Assembly: GCF_026278245.1 (NCBI RefSeq)
Contig: NZ_CP111079.1
Coordinates: forward strand, 932,501 to 996,500
DNA: 64,000 nucleotides
Source: Pontibacter kalidii
GTDB taxonomy: Bacteria > Bacteroidota > Bacteroidia > Cytophagales > Hymenobacteraceae
Direction of reading: 5' to 3'
The first letter of the stretch is position 1. Each line of letters begins with the position of its first letter. The notes under the pieces were generated by a model. It did no database searches. It was not told where the DNA came from and was given only the letters and a program-made list of their open reading frames with translations. Of the stretch, positions 1-8,185 are shown piece after piece. The position numbers were made by a program, and so were the translations under genes.

Positions 1-490
1 CATCGCCGTTTATACTTGCATCTACAGGCTGCACAAACACCTGCTCAATATAAGGTTCCACCGCTTTGGCTTCGTGTCCGGGCACGCGGCCATTAACAGG
101 CACCAGGCGATAACCCAGCAGTGTGAAGCCCAGCTGCCGGATGCACTCGTTCATCACCTGCCTGCATTTATCCCTGACCTCGTAGACAGTGGGGAAGAAG
201 ATCATCCCAACACCATAGCTGCCTTCCTGGGGCAGTCTAATGGCAAACTCGCTCAGTTGCTTTTTAAGAAAGCTGTGTGGGAGCTGCACCAGGATGCCGG
301 CACCGTCGCCGGTTTCAGGGTCGCTGCCTGTGGCGCCGCGGTGCTCCATGTTGGTGAGCATCGTCAGGGCATCTTTAACAATGCTATGCGATTTCTTACC
401 ATTCAGGTTTACCACACATCCAACACCGCAGGCATCGTGCTCAAACTCGGATTTGTACAATCCTTTGGAGGCGTTTTTTAGTTTGGCCAT
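1..490 (-). CDS. gltB: Glutamate synthase (GOGAT) large subunit, N-terminal part, cut by window start
   Basis: Reading leftward from the ATG at 490 gives a protein starting MAKLKNASKGLYKSEFEHDA followed by CGVGCVVNL. This is the class II glutamine amidotransferase start of glutamate synthase. Cys21 would be the N-terminal nucleophile after a short propeptide is removed. Further along are NMEHRGATGSDPETGDGAG and QLPHSF, both typical of GltB. The enzyme releases ammonia from glutamine and channels it to 2-oxoglutarate to form glutamate in the cytosol. Only about 163 of roughly 1500 residues are inside the window, so the synthase and FMN domains are not visible. The visible frame is intact. The partner small subunit would be expected beyond the window. 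Confidence 0.93.
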   Translation of the reverse strand, partial: MAKLKNASKGLYKSEFEHDACGVGCVVNLNGKKSHSIVKDALTMLTNMEHRGATGSDPETGDGAGILVQLPHSFLKKQLSEFAIRLPQEGSYGVGMIFFPTVYEVRDKCRQVMNECIRQLGFTLLGYRLVPVNGRVPGHEAKAVEPYIEQVFVQPVDASINGD

Positions 491-956
491 TAGAAGGGGT
501 TTAGGGTTTATACATCGGTTCTTATTAAGAAGAATCCATAATTTATACTTTAAATATTAGATATCCAAATTGTGTGATTTAAAAACCTGATAAATTTTAT
601 TTGAAGATGCTGCCTATAATGTAATATGGGGTCGTAAAATTTGAGGTTTTGATACCGAATTGGAGCTTTGTTAAGGAATTGATTTTATGGTCTTCTTTTT
701 GCCTTGCTAAGGTGCAGGTAGCAGTTCTTAGGTAGGTAGATCATTTTGGTGGAAATTAATGAAAGTGAGTCATTACTTAGGTGTATTTGAAAAGTGATAA
801 TGTGTCTTGTGTTGTGCGGAAAGATGCGTGTTTGCTTGTAGCGAAGCCTGGCATGGGGTACAGGTAGGTGCAGGTGCCGGTTTTGCTGTTCGCTTTTTCA
901 TTTCTGATAAAGTATTCGTTATTTCAGCTTCATATTTTCAGTTAGGATATTAGCGC
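491..956. other. AT-rich divergent spacer without a gene
   Basis: This gap separates the leftward gltB from the rightward ROK gene, so it should hold both promoters. I see no convincing ORF, RNA gene or repeat in it. One AAGTATAA-family motif (as TTATACTT) lies near 543-550. No clear TAnnTTTG box with a matching upstream TTG was found by eye. Confidence 0.5.
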
Positions 957-1820
957 ATGAACCCTTTTGTACTAGGAGTTGATATTGGAGGCACGCACAT
1001 AACGGCGGCAACAGTGGACATGGAATCAAGAACGCTGCTGCCCCAGGCACAGGTGCGGGAACACATAGATGCAGGCGCCTCCCCGGAAGAAATCACGACA
1101 GCCTGGGCAGGAGCGATGAAGGCGGCTATGGAAAAGTGCACCGAGCGGGTAGGGAAGATCGGGATAGCCATGCCAGGGCCATTTGACTATACTAACGGAA
1201 TAGCGCTGATGCAGGGGCAGGGCAAATATGACGCGCTGTATGGTGTGGACGTTATCGCCATGGTAGCCGACAAACTCGGACTCTCTAAATCGGATATCCG
1301 AACCTTAAACGACGCCGCCTGCTTTCTGCAGGGAGAGGTGTTTGGTGGGGCAGCAAAAGGCTACAGCCGCGCCATCGGCGTGACCCTCGGAACCGGGTTG
1401 GGCACTGCCAGATTTAAAGATGGCTTGGCCGAAGACGCCGATCTGTGGGATACGCCTTTCGGTGAAAGTATAGCGGAGGAGTACCTGAGTTCGAGATGGT
1501 TTGTGAAGCGCTATAACGAGCTGACGGGAAAGCAAGTGCCCCATGTAAAAGCGATGGTGGACAGGTTACCGCAGGAGCCGGTGGTGGAGGAGATCTTCCG
1601 GGAATTTGGCGAGAACCTGGCCACGTTCCTGGTGCCCTTTATCCGGGAGGCGGAGCCAGAGGTATTGGTGCTGGGAGGCAACATCAGTAAGGCCTATGTC
1701 CTTTTTGAGTCCGCGCTGCGGCAGGGGCTGGAGCAGCAGCACTGCCTGATTCCTGTTAAAACGGCTATCCTTGGAGAAGAGGCTGCGCTGCTGGGGGCGG
1801 CCAGTTTGTGGGTGGAGTAG
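957..1820 (+). CDS. ROK family sugar kinase (glucokinase-like), lacking the usual zinc motif
   Basis: The N-terminus LGVDIGGTHI (residues 6-15) is the phosphate-1 loop of the ASKHA/ROK fold. LNDAACF puts the likely catalytic base at Asp119, and LGTGLGT (144-150) is the phosphate-2 loop. The late LVLGGNIS and the C-terminal AALLGAASL complete the family pattern. At 287 residues the length is normal. ROK proteins phosphorylate hexoses or N-acetyl-hexosamines with ATP. The family usually carries a Cys-rich zinc site after the second loop. None is visible here: the segment around residues 160-190 has no cysteine, so this belongs to a zinc-free branch. Substrate cannot be told. The gene stands alone, with a repeat island directly after its stop. 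Confidence 0.85.
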   Translation: MNPFVLGVDIGGTHITAATVDMESRTLLPQAQVREHIDAGASPEEITTAWAGAMKAAMEKCTERVGKIGIAMPGPFDYTNGIALMQGQGKYDALYGVDVIAMVADKLGLSKSDIRTLNDAACFLQGEVFGGAAKGYSRAIGVTLGTGLGTARFKDGLAEDADLWDTPFGESIAEEYLSSRWFVKRYNELTGKQVPHVKAMVDRLPQEPVVEEIFREFGENLATFLVPFIREAEPEVLVLGGNISKAYVLFESALRQGLEQQHCLIPVKTAILGEEAALLGAASLWVE

Positions 1821-2216
1821 GTTCACCTCACCCCAACCCTCTCCTAAAAACAGGAGAGGGAACTTTGCAGTACCGGGTCCAACCACCCCTGCCCCTCCTT
1901 GGCTTTTTCGAGGGCCCCTACCCCCAAGAGGGGAGCCTGTAACTGCTTTAGCCAAAGTATAAGCTTTATAGCCTCTGCCTCTACAAGTATAACCCACCCC
2001 TGGCCCCTCCGAGGAGGGGAATTTCACCTCACCCCAACCCTCTCCTAAGAACAGGAGAGGGAGTTTGTACTTGCTCCTTTCCCTGTCATCTCGAGTACTC
2101 TCGAGGCGAGAGCCGAAGAGAGCCAGCGTAGCTGTGAGAAATCTATCGGGAGTTCTAAAGAGTTCTCTCCCATAGGTCGAGATGACAAATAGCTCTGGCT
2201 ATCGAACTAATTCCCA

Positions 2217-2334
2217 GCCTTTGGGTTGAGCGCCTTCTATTGATGCGGTGCTGAGCTTGCTCAGCAGCCCGGAGCGCCAGCGAGGAGCAGCTTCAATAGA
2301 CAGCGCGATGCCCGAAGGCGAGGCCTCCCGGCCT
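2217..2334 (+). ncRNA. Structured intergenic element, copy A (putative RNA or folded DNA)
   Basis: A foldable stretch with stem GCCTTTGGG (2217-2225) pairing CCCGAAGGC (2311-2319), then GCGC (2230-2233) with GCGC (2303-2306), TCTATTGA (2236-2243) with TCAATAGA (2293-2300), an inner hairpin GCTGAG-CTTG-CTCAGC (2250-2265), and a 3' hairpin AGGCC-TCCC-GGCCT (2321-2334). Copies B and C keep the same helices with paired base changes, such as AGCCC/GGGCT in the 3' hairpin. Function is unknown and transcription has not been shown. Confidence 0.5.
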
Positions 2335-2562
2335 GGAGGGAGCCAAAGTAGGAGATGAAACAGTAGGCTCGTAAGGCTGGAGGATGAACGGGAGCTAGTA
2401 AGTATAGCTTGGTTCAGGTTAGACAAGCAGGGGCTAAGAGCGGCACAAGCGGACGCTTGCGCCAGGGAGGCTATAGGAACAGCAAGTATAAATCAACAAG
2501 TATAAAATATAGCTCGGGTATAGTAGCACAGCCCAAGTGCAAATTTGACTCTGCGAGCCAGC

Positions 2563-2607
2563 CGGGTTTCAAACCCGACATCATAGAAGGCACGGGTTGC
2601 AAACCCG
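2563..2607. repeat. REP-like hairpin pair
   Basis: Two short palindromes sit close together: CGGGTTT-C-AAACCCG (2563-2577) and CGGGTT-GCA-AACCCG (2593-2607), the second followed by CGCGCCAG. Island C has a related unit near 59083-59133. Small GC-rich palindromes of this type are typical of REP sequences mobilised by IS200-like RAYT transposases. No such transposase is visible in the window, so the link is inferred. Confidence 0.55.
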
Positions 2608-2711
2608 CGCCAGCGAAAATATTAAGGGATAGTATAAAGTATAGTTATTAATTACTCCATATCTGAGCCAAGTAACAATAAGATGCCAGCATAAAGTATA
2701 AAACCACTACC

Positions 2712-4523
2712 TTACCTATACATCGAGCCGATCATATCGCCGTACTTCTCCATGATCACTTTTCGCTTGAGCTTGAGCGTGGGCGTGAGTTCGCCGCCGC
2801 TGATCGTCCAGTGGTGGGGCATCAGCACAAAACGCTTTACCTGCTCCACAGGGTTAAAGTGCTGGTTGTACTGGTTTATCGCCTCTTTAATGAGTGCGCG
2901 CACCTGCGTGTCTTCTGCCACGGCAGCGTCGCCAGGGTAGGGTAGGCCCCGCTTCTCGAACCAATCCTTCAGGGCATGGAAGGCAGGTACGATAACGGCC
3001 CCCACATACTTCTGCAGCTCGCCCACCACCATGATCTGCTCAATCCAGGTGCTTTCCAACATCTTGTTCTCGATCGGCTGCGGAGCCACATACTTGCCGC
3101 CACTGGTCTTAAACAGCTCTTTCTTGCGGTCGGTGATCTTCAGGAACTTGCCGTCTATCATGGTGCCGATGTCGCCGGTGCGCAGCCACTCGCCCTCCAT
3201 TACCTCAGCTGTCAGGTCAGGCCGTCTGTAGTAGCCCATCATCACGTTAGGGCCTTTGCACAGGATCTCACCATCATCGGCTATCTTTACTTCTACGTTC
3301 TCCAGCAGCGGGCCTACTGTGCCAAACATGCGGTTCTGCTCGCTGTAGCGGTTGCCGCTGATGATAGGGGAGGCCTCGGTCAGGCCGTACCCTTCCTGGA
3401 TAACGATACCTGCCGCGGTGAATATTTTGAGCAGGCGCACCTGACAGGCGGCAGCCCCGGTGATCACAGCCTTCAGTTCTCCACCCAGGGCCTCCCGCCA
3501 CTTGCTGAAGATAAGCCTGTCAGCCAGGGCCAGTTGCAGGCGATAGCTGAGGGGCAGTGGCTTGTTGATCTCAAATTGCTCTGCCAGCCCCAGCGCCCAG
3601 AAGAACAGCTTCTTTTTGGTGCCGGTCAGCGCACTTCCTTTCGCCACGATGCCCTCGTATACTTTCTCGAGCAGGCGCGGAACGGTGGTAAACAGCGTTG
3701 GTTTTACCTCGCGCAGGTTCTCGCCGATCTTCTCCATTCCTTCGGCATAGTAAATGGATACACCGCAGTAGAAGTAGCAGTAGGTGGCCATGCGCTCAAA
3801 TGCGTGGTTGAGGGGCAGGAAGCTAAGCGCCCTTTTGCCGCGCACCCCGATCTCCTCGATCACCTTGGCGCTGCCAAACACGTTGTGGATGATGTTGTAG
3901 TGCGAGAGCATCACGCCTTTTGGGGTGCCTGTGGTGCCGGAAGTATAAAGTATAGTGGCCAAGTCTGTCTCTTTCACAGCGTCGCGGTGCCGGTTTACCC
4001 GCTGCTGGGTCTCAGGGCTCAGCTCCACCAGCAGCTCTGTCCAGCTTTTGGCGCCCAGCACGGGGTTAAAAGTATAAACGGTGTGCAGGTCGGGCAGGCC
4101 GCCTCTTATATGCTGCAGCTTCTCATAAAGGCTGGCATCGCCTACAAAAGCCACTTTTATACCGGCGTCCTGTAGTATAAACTGCAACTCGCTGTCGTTG
4201 ATGTTCGGGTAGACCGGCACCGACACCGCCCCCGTCTGCTGAATGGCCATGTCCACCAGCATCCACTCCGGACAGTTTTGGCTGATTATCGCGATTTTAT
4301 CCCGCCCCTCTGCCGTGTTGTCGTTTGCGGATATACCCAGGGTCAGCAGGCCAGCGCTTACCTGGTTTACCTTGTCGTATACTTCCTGGGTGCTGTACTT
4401 TCGCCAGGCGCCTTCTTCCTTGGCGCTGAGCATGTCCTCCTGCGGAAAATTCCTTAGCTGATAGGCCAGGCAGTCGAACAGCCTTTGGGGCTCCTCCACC
4501 TGCATTGCGTTCTTCTTTTGCAT
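2712..4523 (-). CDS. Long-chain acyl-CoA synthetase / AMP-dependent ligase
   Basis: A 603-residue member of the adenylate-forming (ANL) family. The P-loop-like motif is ILYTSGTTGTPKGVMLSHYN. GYGLTEASPI is the A5 motif, EWLRTGDIG the A7 region, and DRKKELFKTSGGKYVAPQPI the hinge that precedes the C-terminal lid. The protein activates fatty acids with ATP and CoA in the cytosol or at the inner membrane, feeding phospholipid synthesis or beta-oxidation. Length and motif order match bacterial FadD-type ligases of the long Bacteroidota form. It lies 12 bp after the ABC ATPase gene on the same strand, so the two are probably cotranscribed. Chain-length preference cannot be read from the sequence. 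Confidence 0.9.
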   Translation of the reverse strand: MQKKNAMQVEEPQRLFDCLAYQLRNFPQEDMLSAKEEGAWRKYSTQEVYDKVNQVSAGLLTLGISANDNTAEGRDKIAIISQNCPEWMLVDMAIQQTGAVSVPVYPNINDSELQFILQDAGIKVAFVGDASLYEKLQHIRGGLPDLHTVYTFNPVLGAKSWTELLVELSPETQQRVNRHRDAVKETDLATILYTSGTTGTPKGVMLSHYNIIHNVFGSAKVIEEIGVRGKRALSFLPLNHAFERMATYCYFYCGVSIYYAEGMEKIGENLREVKPTLFTTVPRLLEKVYEGIVAKGSALTGTKKKLFFWALGLAEQFEINKPLPLSYRLQLALADRLIFSKWREALGGELKAVITGAAACQVRLLKIFTAAGIVIQEGYGLTEASPIISGNRYSEQNRMFGTVGPLLENVEVKIADDGEILCKGPNVMMGYYRRPDLTAEVMEGEWLRTGDIGTMIDGKFLKITDRKKELFKTSGGKYVAPQPIENKMLESTWIEQIMVVGELQKYVGAVIVPAFHALKDWFEKRGLPYPGDAAVAEDTQVRALIKEAINQYNQHFNPVEQVKRFVLMPHHWTISGGELTPTLKLKRKVIMEKYGDMIGSMYR

Positions 4524-4535
4524 CGTTCACTGTAC

Positions 4536-5519
4536 TTAAACCTGCCAGGCATCCTCCGGCGAGAGGGTAATAAATACGGTATCGCCGGTGGTGAGGTGGT
4601 TTTCGGTCGCTTTGATTTTCACCAGATCATCCGGCAACTGTACCTCTACCTCATAAAAACTCCCGAAGTAGCCTATCCTCTTTACTTTACCCGCAAGGGC
4701 CTTGTTACCGTTTGCGGCCAACTTAAAGCTCTCGGGCCGCACCAGCATGTTTTTTCCGGTTGGTTTGATGCCGAACACATCCGAGAAAGCCCTGGTGCCC
4801 GCGGTGGTGAGGCGGTTATAGCTGCCAAAGAGGGCGGCGGTATACTCGTTTACGGGCTGCCTGTAAATCTGCTCCGGCGTGCCCTGCTGCTGCAACTGCC
4901 CGTCTTTGAGCACCAGGATCTCGTCGGCCCAGGAGAGGGTGTCGTGCGGGTCGTGGGAGATGAGGGTGCAGGTAATGTCCATTTCCTCGCTGATGTCGCG
5001 GACAACGTCCTTGAGTATACTTTTATGGGCGGTGTCGAGGTTGGAGTAAGGCTCGTCGAGCAGCAGCAGGCTAGGGGCGGTGCTGAGCAGGCGGGCCAGG
5101 GCGATGCGCTGGCGCTCGCCACCGGAAAGCTGGTTGGTTTTGCGGGGCAGCAGGTGGGTCACGCGACAGATGTCGTACAGAAAACCCGCTTCCTCACTTG
5201 TAAGGGCGTTGGCATACCGCAGCACCTGCTCCACGCGCAGCGAGTGCGGCAGCTCAAAATGCTGCGAGAGGTAGGCAATACCCGGGTGCCCCGGCACCAG
5301 CTTCTCTGCCGGGCCAATCACTTCCTCTTCCTCAAAAAACACTTTCCCGGCGGTAGGCTCTACCAGGCCAGCAATGGTTTTGAGCAACGTGCTTTTGCCT
5401 GAGCCAGTCTCGCCGGCAATGGCTGTTTTCTGAAACTCCTTTTGTGTAAAGCTGATGTCGTGCAGCACGGTTTTGCCTGCTTCCTCCACCCGGATTCCGG
5501 CTACTTCTAAAAAACTCAT
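4536..5519 (-). CDS. ABC transporter ATP-binding protein with C-terminal TOBE-like domain
   Basis: A complete ABC ATPase of 327 residues: Walker A GETGSGKST (36-44), Q-loop YLSQHF (83-88), signature LSGGERQ (131-137), Walker B LLLLDEP (151-157), D-loop SNLD and H-loop LISHD (186-190). Residues from about 235 onward look like a TOBE domain, as in the MalK/PotA/FbpC/ModC group of importer ATPases. That group drives uptake of sugars, polyamines, iron or oxyanions together with membrane permeases. No permease or binding protein is adjacent. The only partner is the acyl-CoA ligase gene 12 bp downstream, so the transported substrate is unknown. A decayed copy of its signature region lies about 1.1 kb away, at 6265-6311. 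Confidence 0.88.
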   Translation of the reverse strand: MSFLEVAGIRVEEAGKTVLHDISFTQKEFQKTAIAGETGSGKSTLLKTIAGLVEPTAGKVFFEEEEVIGPAEKLVPGHPGIAYLSQHFELPHSLRVEQVLRYANALTSEEAGFLYDICRVTHLLPRKTNQLSGGERQRIALARLLSTAPSLLLLDEPYSNLDTAHKSILKDVVRDISEEMDITCTLISHDPHDTLSWADEILVLKDGQLQQQGTPEQIYRQPVNEYTAALFGSYNRLTTAGTRAFSDVFGIKPTGKNMLVRPESFKLAANGNKALAGKVKRIGYFGSFYEVEVQLPDDLVKIKATENHLTTGDTVFITLSPEDAWQV

Positions 5520-5800
5520 GTATGCGATAAGGCTAATGTCGATATGGACCTTAAGTAAAAGCAGGCTTTCCGGCTATGAAGGTACAGCTGTTGTCCTGGC
5601 AAAAGTATAACCGGGTACCAGGCTGTTTTGATTCGAACAAAGCGGCACAATACCACAGCCCGAATGATACCCGGCGCAAAGGTACGGCATTGTAGTTAGC
5701 TTTCCGATTACTGCAGACTTTGTGCATGAGGCCTGCCAACGATGTAATGACATGCTGCCACAGGTAAGCTTTGTTTTGTAGCGCTATAAACAAGGAATTT

Positions 5801-6259
5801 ATGCAAAGACTTCGGCTATCCATACTTGCCTTCCTCACCGTTGTGCAGGTATGCGCACAAGATTTAACGGTATATGGCAAAGTGCTGCACGCCCAGGAAC
5901 AGGCTGCCTTGCCGGGTGCCCATGTTGTGCTGCACCGCATCACCTATGACAGCAAATTGGAGGTTACCGCGGGCACAGATGGCACTTTCAGGTATACCAA
6001 TGTGCCACCTGGCATGTATATGCTGCAGGTAAACGTCCAAGGTTTTAGGCCACTCAGGAAGAAGGTGTTGGTGCAGAAGGAGGCGGTAAATGTGGGCATG
6101 CTGGAGCTGGAAGAGGTCAGGACCACGAAACAGGAGGTGCTGGAATCAGACAAGGTACCGCTGGGGGAGCAGCTAGGCGACACGCCCTCGTTTAACGCCG
6201 GTGCCTTCAGGACTGCCCCCGATGCTAGTACCGGGCCCCCTTTTCCTGAAAGGTTATAG
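5801..6259 (+). pseudogene. Truncated outer-membrane beta-barrel protein with carboxypeptidase regulatory-like domain
   Basis: The ATG at 5801 begins a signal peptide, MQRLRLSILAFLTVVQVCAQ. An earlier in-frame ATG at 5771 adds a charged leader and is less likely. The next part (TVYGKVLHAQE to KVLVQKE) is a carboxypeptidase D regulatory-like domain, common at the start of Bacteroidota outer-membrane receptors. The segment GDTPSFNAGAFRTAPDAS then matches the plug-start signature of large beta-barrel proteins (GDT-x-x-YNADAFKTNPDAS type). Those proteins run to 700-900 residues, but here the frame ends after about 153. No barrel follows, so this is best read as the 5' remnant of a receptor gene. 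The downstream DNA is unrelated and contains an ABC gene scrap. Confidence 0.65.
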
Positions 6260-6264
6260 TGCCA

Positions 6265-6311
6265 GCCAAGACGATGCGCTGGCGTTTCCTGCCGGAAAGC
6301 TGGTTGGTTTT
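6265..6311 (-). pseudogene. Fragment of an ABC ATPase signature region
   Basis: Read leftward, this 47-bp stretch encodes KTNQLSGRKRQRIVLA. The intact ATPase at 4536-5519 has KTNQLSGGERQRIALA at the same place. The DNA matches 5095-5141 with about eight differences, and the key Gly-Glu of the signature has become Arg-Lys. No ATPase sequence is recognisable on either side, so it is a relic of duplication, recombination or gene decay. Confidence 0.55.
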
Positions 6312-6407
6312 ACGCGAGCATCCCAAGGTAGATTTAGTGGGGGATGTTATGAGCCTCTACTTTGCGCCTGATGCTGCTATAGTATCGCTTTAAGCAGGTT
6401 TAGGCAT

Positions 6408-6820
6408 TCAGCAGGCCAGCGCTTCCTCCATGGTATAAAAGCTGCGCACCGAGAAAGCACCCTTCACCTCATTGGCAGCCTTTTCGGCTGCTTTCTCGCG
6501 GTAACCAAGGCCGGTCGTAAGCCTGCAAACTTCTGAAGGCGCGTCGTGCTCAGGTCTTTGGCAAATTGATTTACAATGACGCTATACTCCTGCTCAGGCA
6601 GCGTAACAGCAGACTTTCTGGAATTTGCCAGGATCTTTTCAATGTCGTAGTTCCTGACCGTGTCAATCAGCTCTGTTAACATGAAGCGCAGCTCATAAAG
6701 CGTGTAATCATGGATATTGGGCCACTCTATAAAGAGGGTGTCAGTCGCGGGATTAAACTCGAGCTTAATGAACCGGTTAGGGATTAACATCAATTTTTCT
6801 GAAATGAGGAAAAGGCACAT
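6408..6820 (-). pseudogene. STAS/SpoIIAA-like protein gene with a one-base frameshift
   Basis: The open frame starts at 6820, or better at the ATG at 6790 (MLIPNRFIKLEFN), and is terminated by a frame change at 6464. The first part (FIKLEFNPATDTLFIEWPNI, then LRFMLTELIDTVRNYDIEKI) has the alternating pattern of STAS-like single-domain proteins, though the family assignment is tentative. After QKFAG the frame yields a proline/arginine-rich nonsense tail. The next frame instead reads LTTGLGYREKAAEKAANEVK and ends SFYTMEEALAC at the stop at 6408-6410, a natural continuation. One base missing near 6515-6525 explains this. Either the gene is broken or the assembly has a single-base error. Confidence 0.6.
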
Positions 6821-6928
6821 ATAAGCCGAAGCTTAAATTACTCACAGGTAAATGCTGTTTTATCCTTTAGAAATTCAGCGTGTATGCCTTGGTTCCTTCC
6901 ATGAGAGAAATTGCTCCCCGCCTAAAAC

Positions 6929-7987
6929 CTACTGCTGCTCTCCTGCGCTCGTTTGCTTTGCCACCGCCTTTTTTACCGCCGGCGCCACCACGGTGCCCAG
7001 CAGCTCGATGGCGTGCAGCATCTTTTTGTGCGGCAGCGTACCCACGCTAAACTGCAGCAGGAAACGGGTGTTTCCGAACAGCTCATACTCGTAAAGGATC
7101 TTATCGATAACCTGCTGCGGGCTTCCCACCAGTAGCGAACCCTGCGGCTCCCGCATCATTTCGTAGTGCTCCCGGCTCATGGGTGACCAGCCGCGCTCGC
7201 GCCCCAGCTTGCTCATTACCTGGGCGTAAGGGCCGTAGAACTCATCGGCCGCCTTTTGGGAGTCTTCCGAAATATAGCCATGCGAGTTGATGGCCAGCTG
7301 AAACTTGGCGGAGTCGTGGCCCGCGCTTTTAAAGGTTTCTTTGTAGAGGTCGGTGAAGGGCACAAAGCGGTCGGGCATGCCGCCAATGATGGCCAGCGCC
7401 ATGGGCAAACCAAGGCTTGCGGCGCGCACTACCGAGGCAGGCGTTCCCCCTACGGCAATCCAAACGGGCAGCTCATCTTGGTAAGGCCTCGGATATACGC
7501 CACGGTTTTCGATGGCCGGCCGGTGTTTGCCGTCCCAGCTGACGCGTTCGTGCCTGTTAATATCCAGTAGCAGCTCCAGTTTCTCCGTGAAGAGGGTGTC
7601 GTAATCCTTCAGGTCGTAGCCAAACAGTGGGAAAGACTCGATAAAGGAACCGCGCCCCGCCATGATCTCGGCGCGGCCCTTGGAGAGCAGGTCCACGTGG
7701 GCAAAATCCTGGAAAACCCGCACCGGATCGTCGGAGCTGAGCACCGTGACGGCACTGGAAAGTTTGATGTTTTTGGTCCGGACAGCGGCGGCGGCCAACA
7801 CCACGGCTGGCGAGGAAACCAGATAGTCGGAGCGGTGGTGCTCTCCAATGCCAAATACATCCAGCCCCAGCTGGTCAGCCAGTTCAATTTCCTCGAGCAG
7901 GTTGCTGAGTCTTTCCTGGGGTGACAGCAGGTTTCCGTTAACGGGGTCAGGGGTGTTTTCTACGAAGGTGGTGATGCCGATTTCCAT
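6929..7987 (-). CDS. Luciferase-like flavin-dependent monooxygenase (LLM class)
   Basis: A 352-residue TIM-barrel protein of the bacterial luciferase superfamily. The N-terminus [15 protein letters not shown] is typical of one LLM subgroup. [11 protein letters not shown] is the hallmark of the flavin-binding face, followed by [15 protein letters not shown] and [12 protein letters not shown]. The late part [20 protein letters not shown] is the usual C-terminal helix region controlling gating. Such enzymes use reduced FMN and oxygen to oxidise small organic substrates; the substrate here is unknown. The gene stands alone, with the broken STAS-like gene downstream. Two more LLM enzymes (27316 and 29497) in the window belong to different subgroups. 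Confidence 0.87.
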   Translation of the reverse strand: MEIGITTFVENTPDPVNGNLLSPQERLSNLLEEIELADQLGLDVFGIGEHHRSDYLVSSPAVVLAAAAVRTKNIKLSSAVTVLSSDDPVRVFQDFAHVDLLSKGRAEIMAGRGSFIESFPLFGYDLKDYDTLFTEKLELLLDINRHERVSWDGKHRPAIENRGVYPRPYQDELPVWIAVGGTPASVVRAASLGLPMALAIIGGMPDRFVPFTDLYKETFKSAGHDSAKFQLAINSHGYISEDSQKAADEFYGPYAQVMSKLGRERGWSPMSREHYEMMREPQGSLLVGSPQQVIDKILYEYELFGNTRFLLQFSVGTLPHKKMLHAIELLGTVVAPAVKKAVAKQTSAGEQQ

Positions 7988-8185
7988 GATGGTGTTTCTA
8001 CTTGGTTTCCTAAAGGATAATGGTGCAAACTATAAAATCTCAGCAGAAGTATAAAACAATAGCTGCCCGTGGGCTGTCTTTTAGCTTTACTTTCTGCCGG
8101 TGCTTATCGTTCTTTTATTAAGCAGACAGGATGCAAAATTGTTTTGTAGTTTTAATGTATCACCCTTTAAACGTACCAGACCAAG

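Larger units (their letters stand above)
1822..2640 (+). repeat. Composite intergenic repeat island A
   Basis: About 820 bp with no credible gene, built from modules that recur near 47640-48160 and 58455-59135. They include two copies of a unit reading CACCTCACCCCAACCCTCTC plus a short hairpin arm (about 1824-1861 and 2024-2062), a CCCACCCCTGGCCCCTCCGA-type unit near 1990-2022, and a GTCATCTCGA...TCGAGATGAC bounded unit (about 2085-2190). These are followed by the structured element (2217-2334) and two small hairpins (2563-2577, 2593-2607). Several AAGTATAA motifs lie between modules. ORFs called inside it are by-products. Confidence 0.8.

Noticed and set aside
74..481. Rightward open frames at the window start
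   Set aside because: They lie antisense to gltB, whose leftward translation gives a clear conserved protein.
1822..2062. Possible CRISPR array from repeated CACCTCACCCC units
   Set aside because: Only two copies per island, no regular spacers, and the units carry internal hairpins shared with other loci; no cas genes.
2409..2651. 80-residue frame in island A
   Set aside because: It is built from repeat modules and AAGTATAA motifs (Lys-Tyr-Lys-Ser-Thr runs), with no family signature.
5551..5943. 130-residue leftward frame
   Set aside because: Antisense to the signal peptide and domain of the receptor stub; composition is not protein-like.
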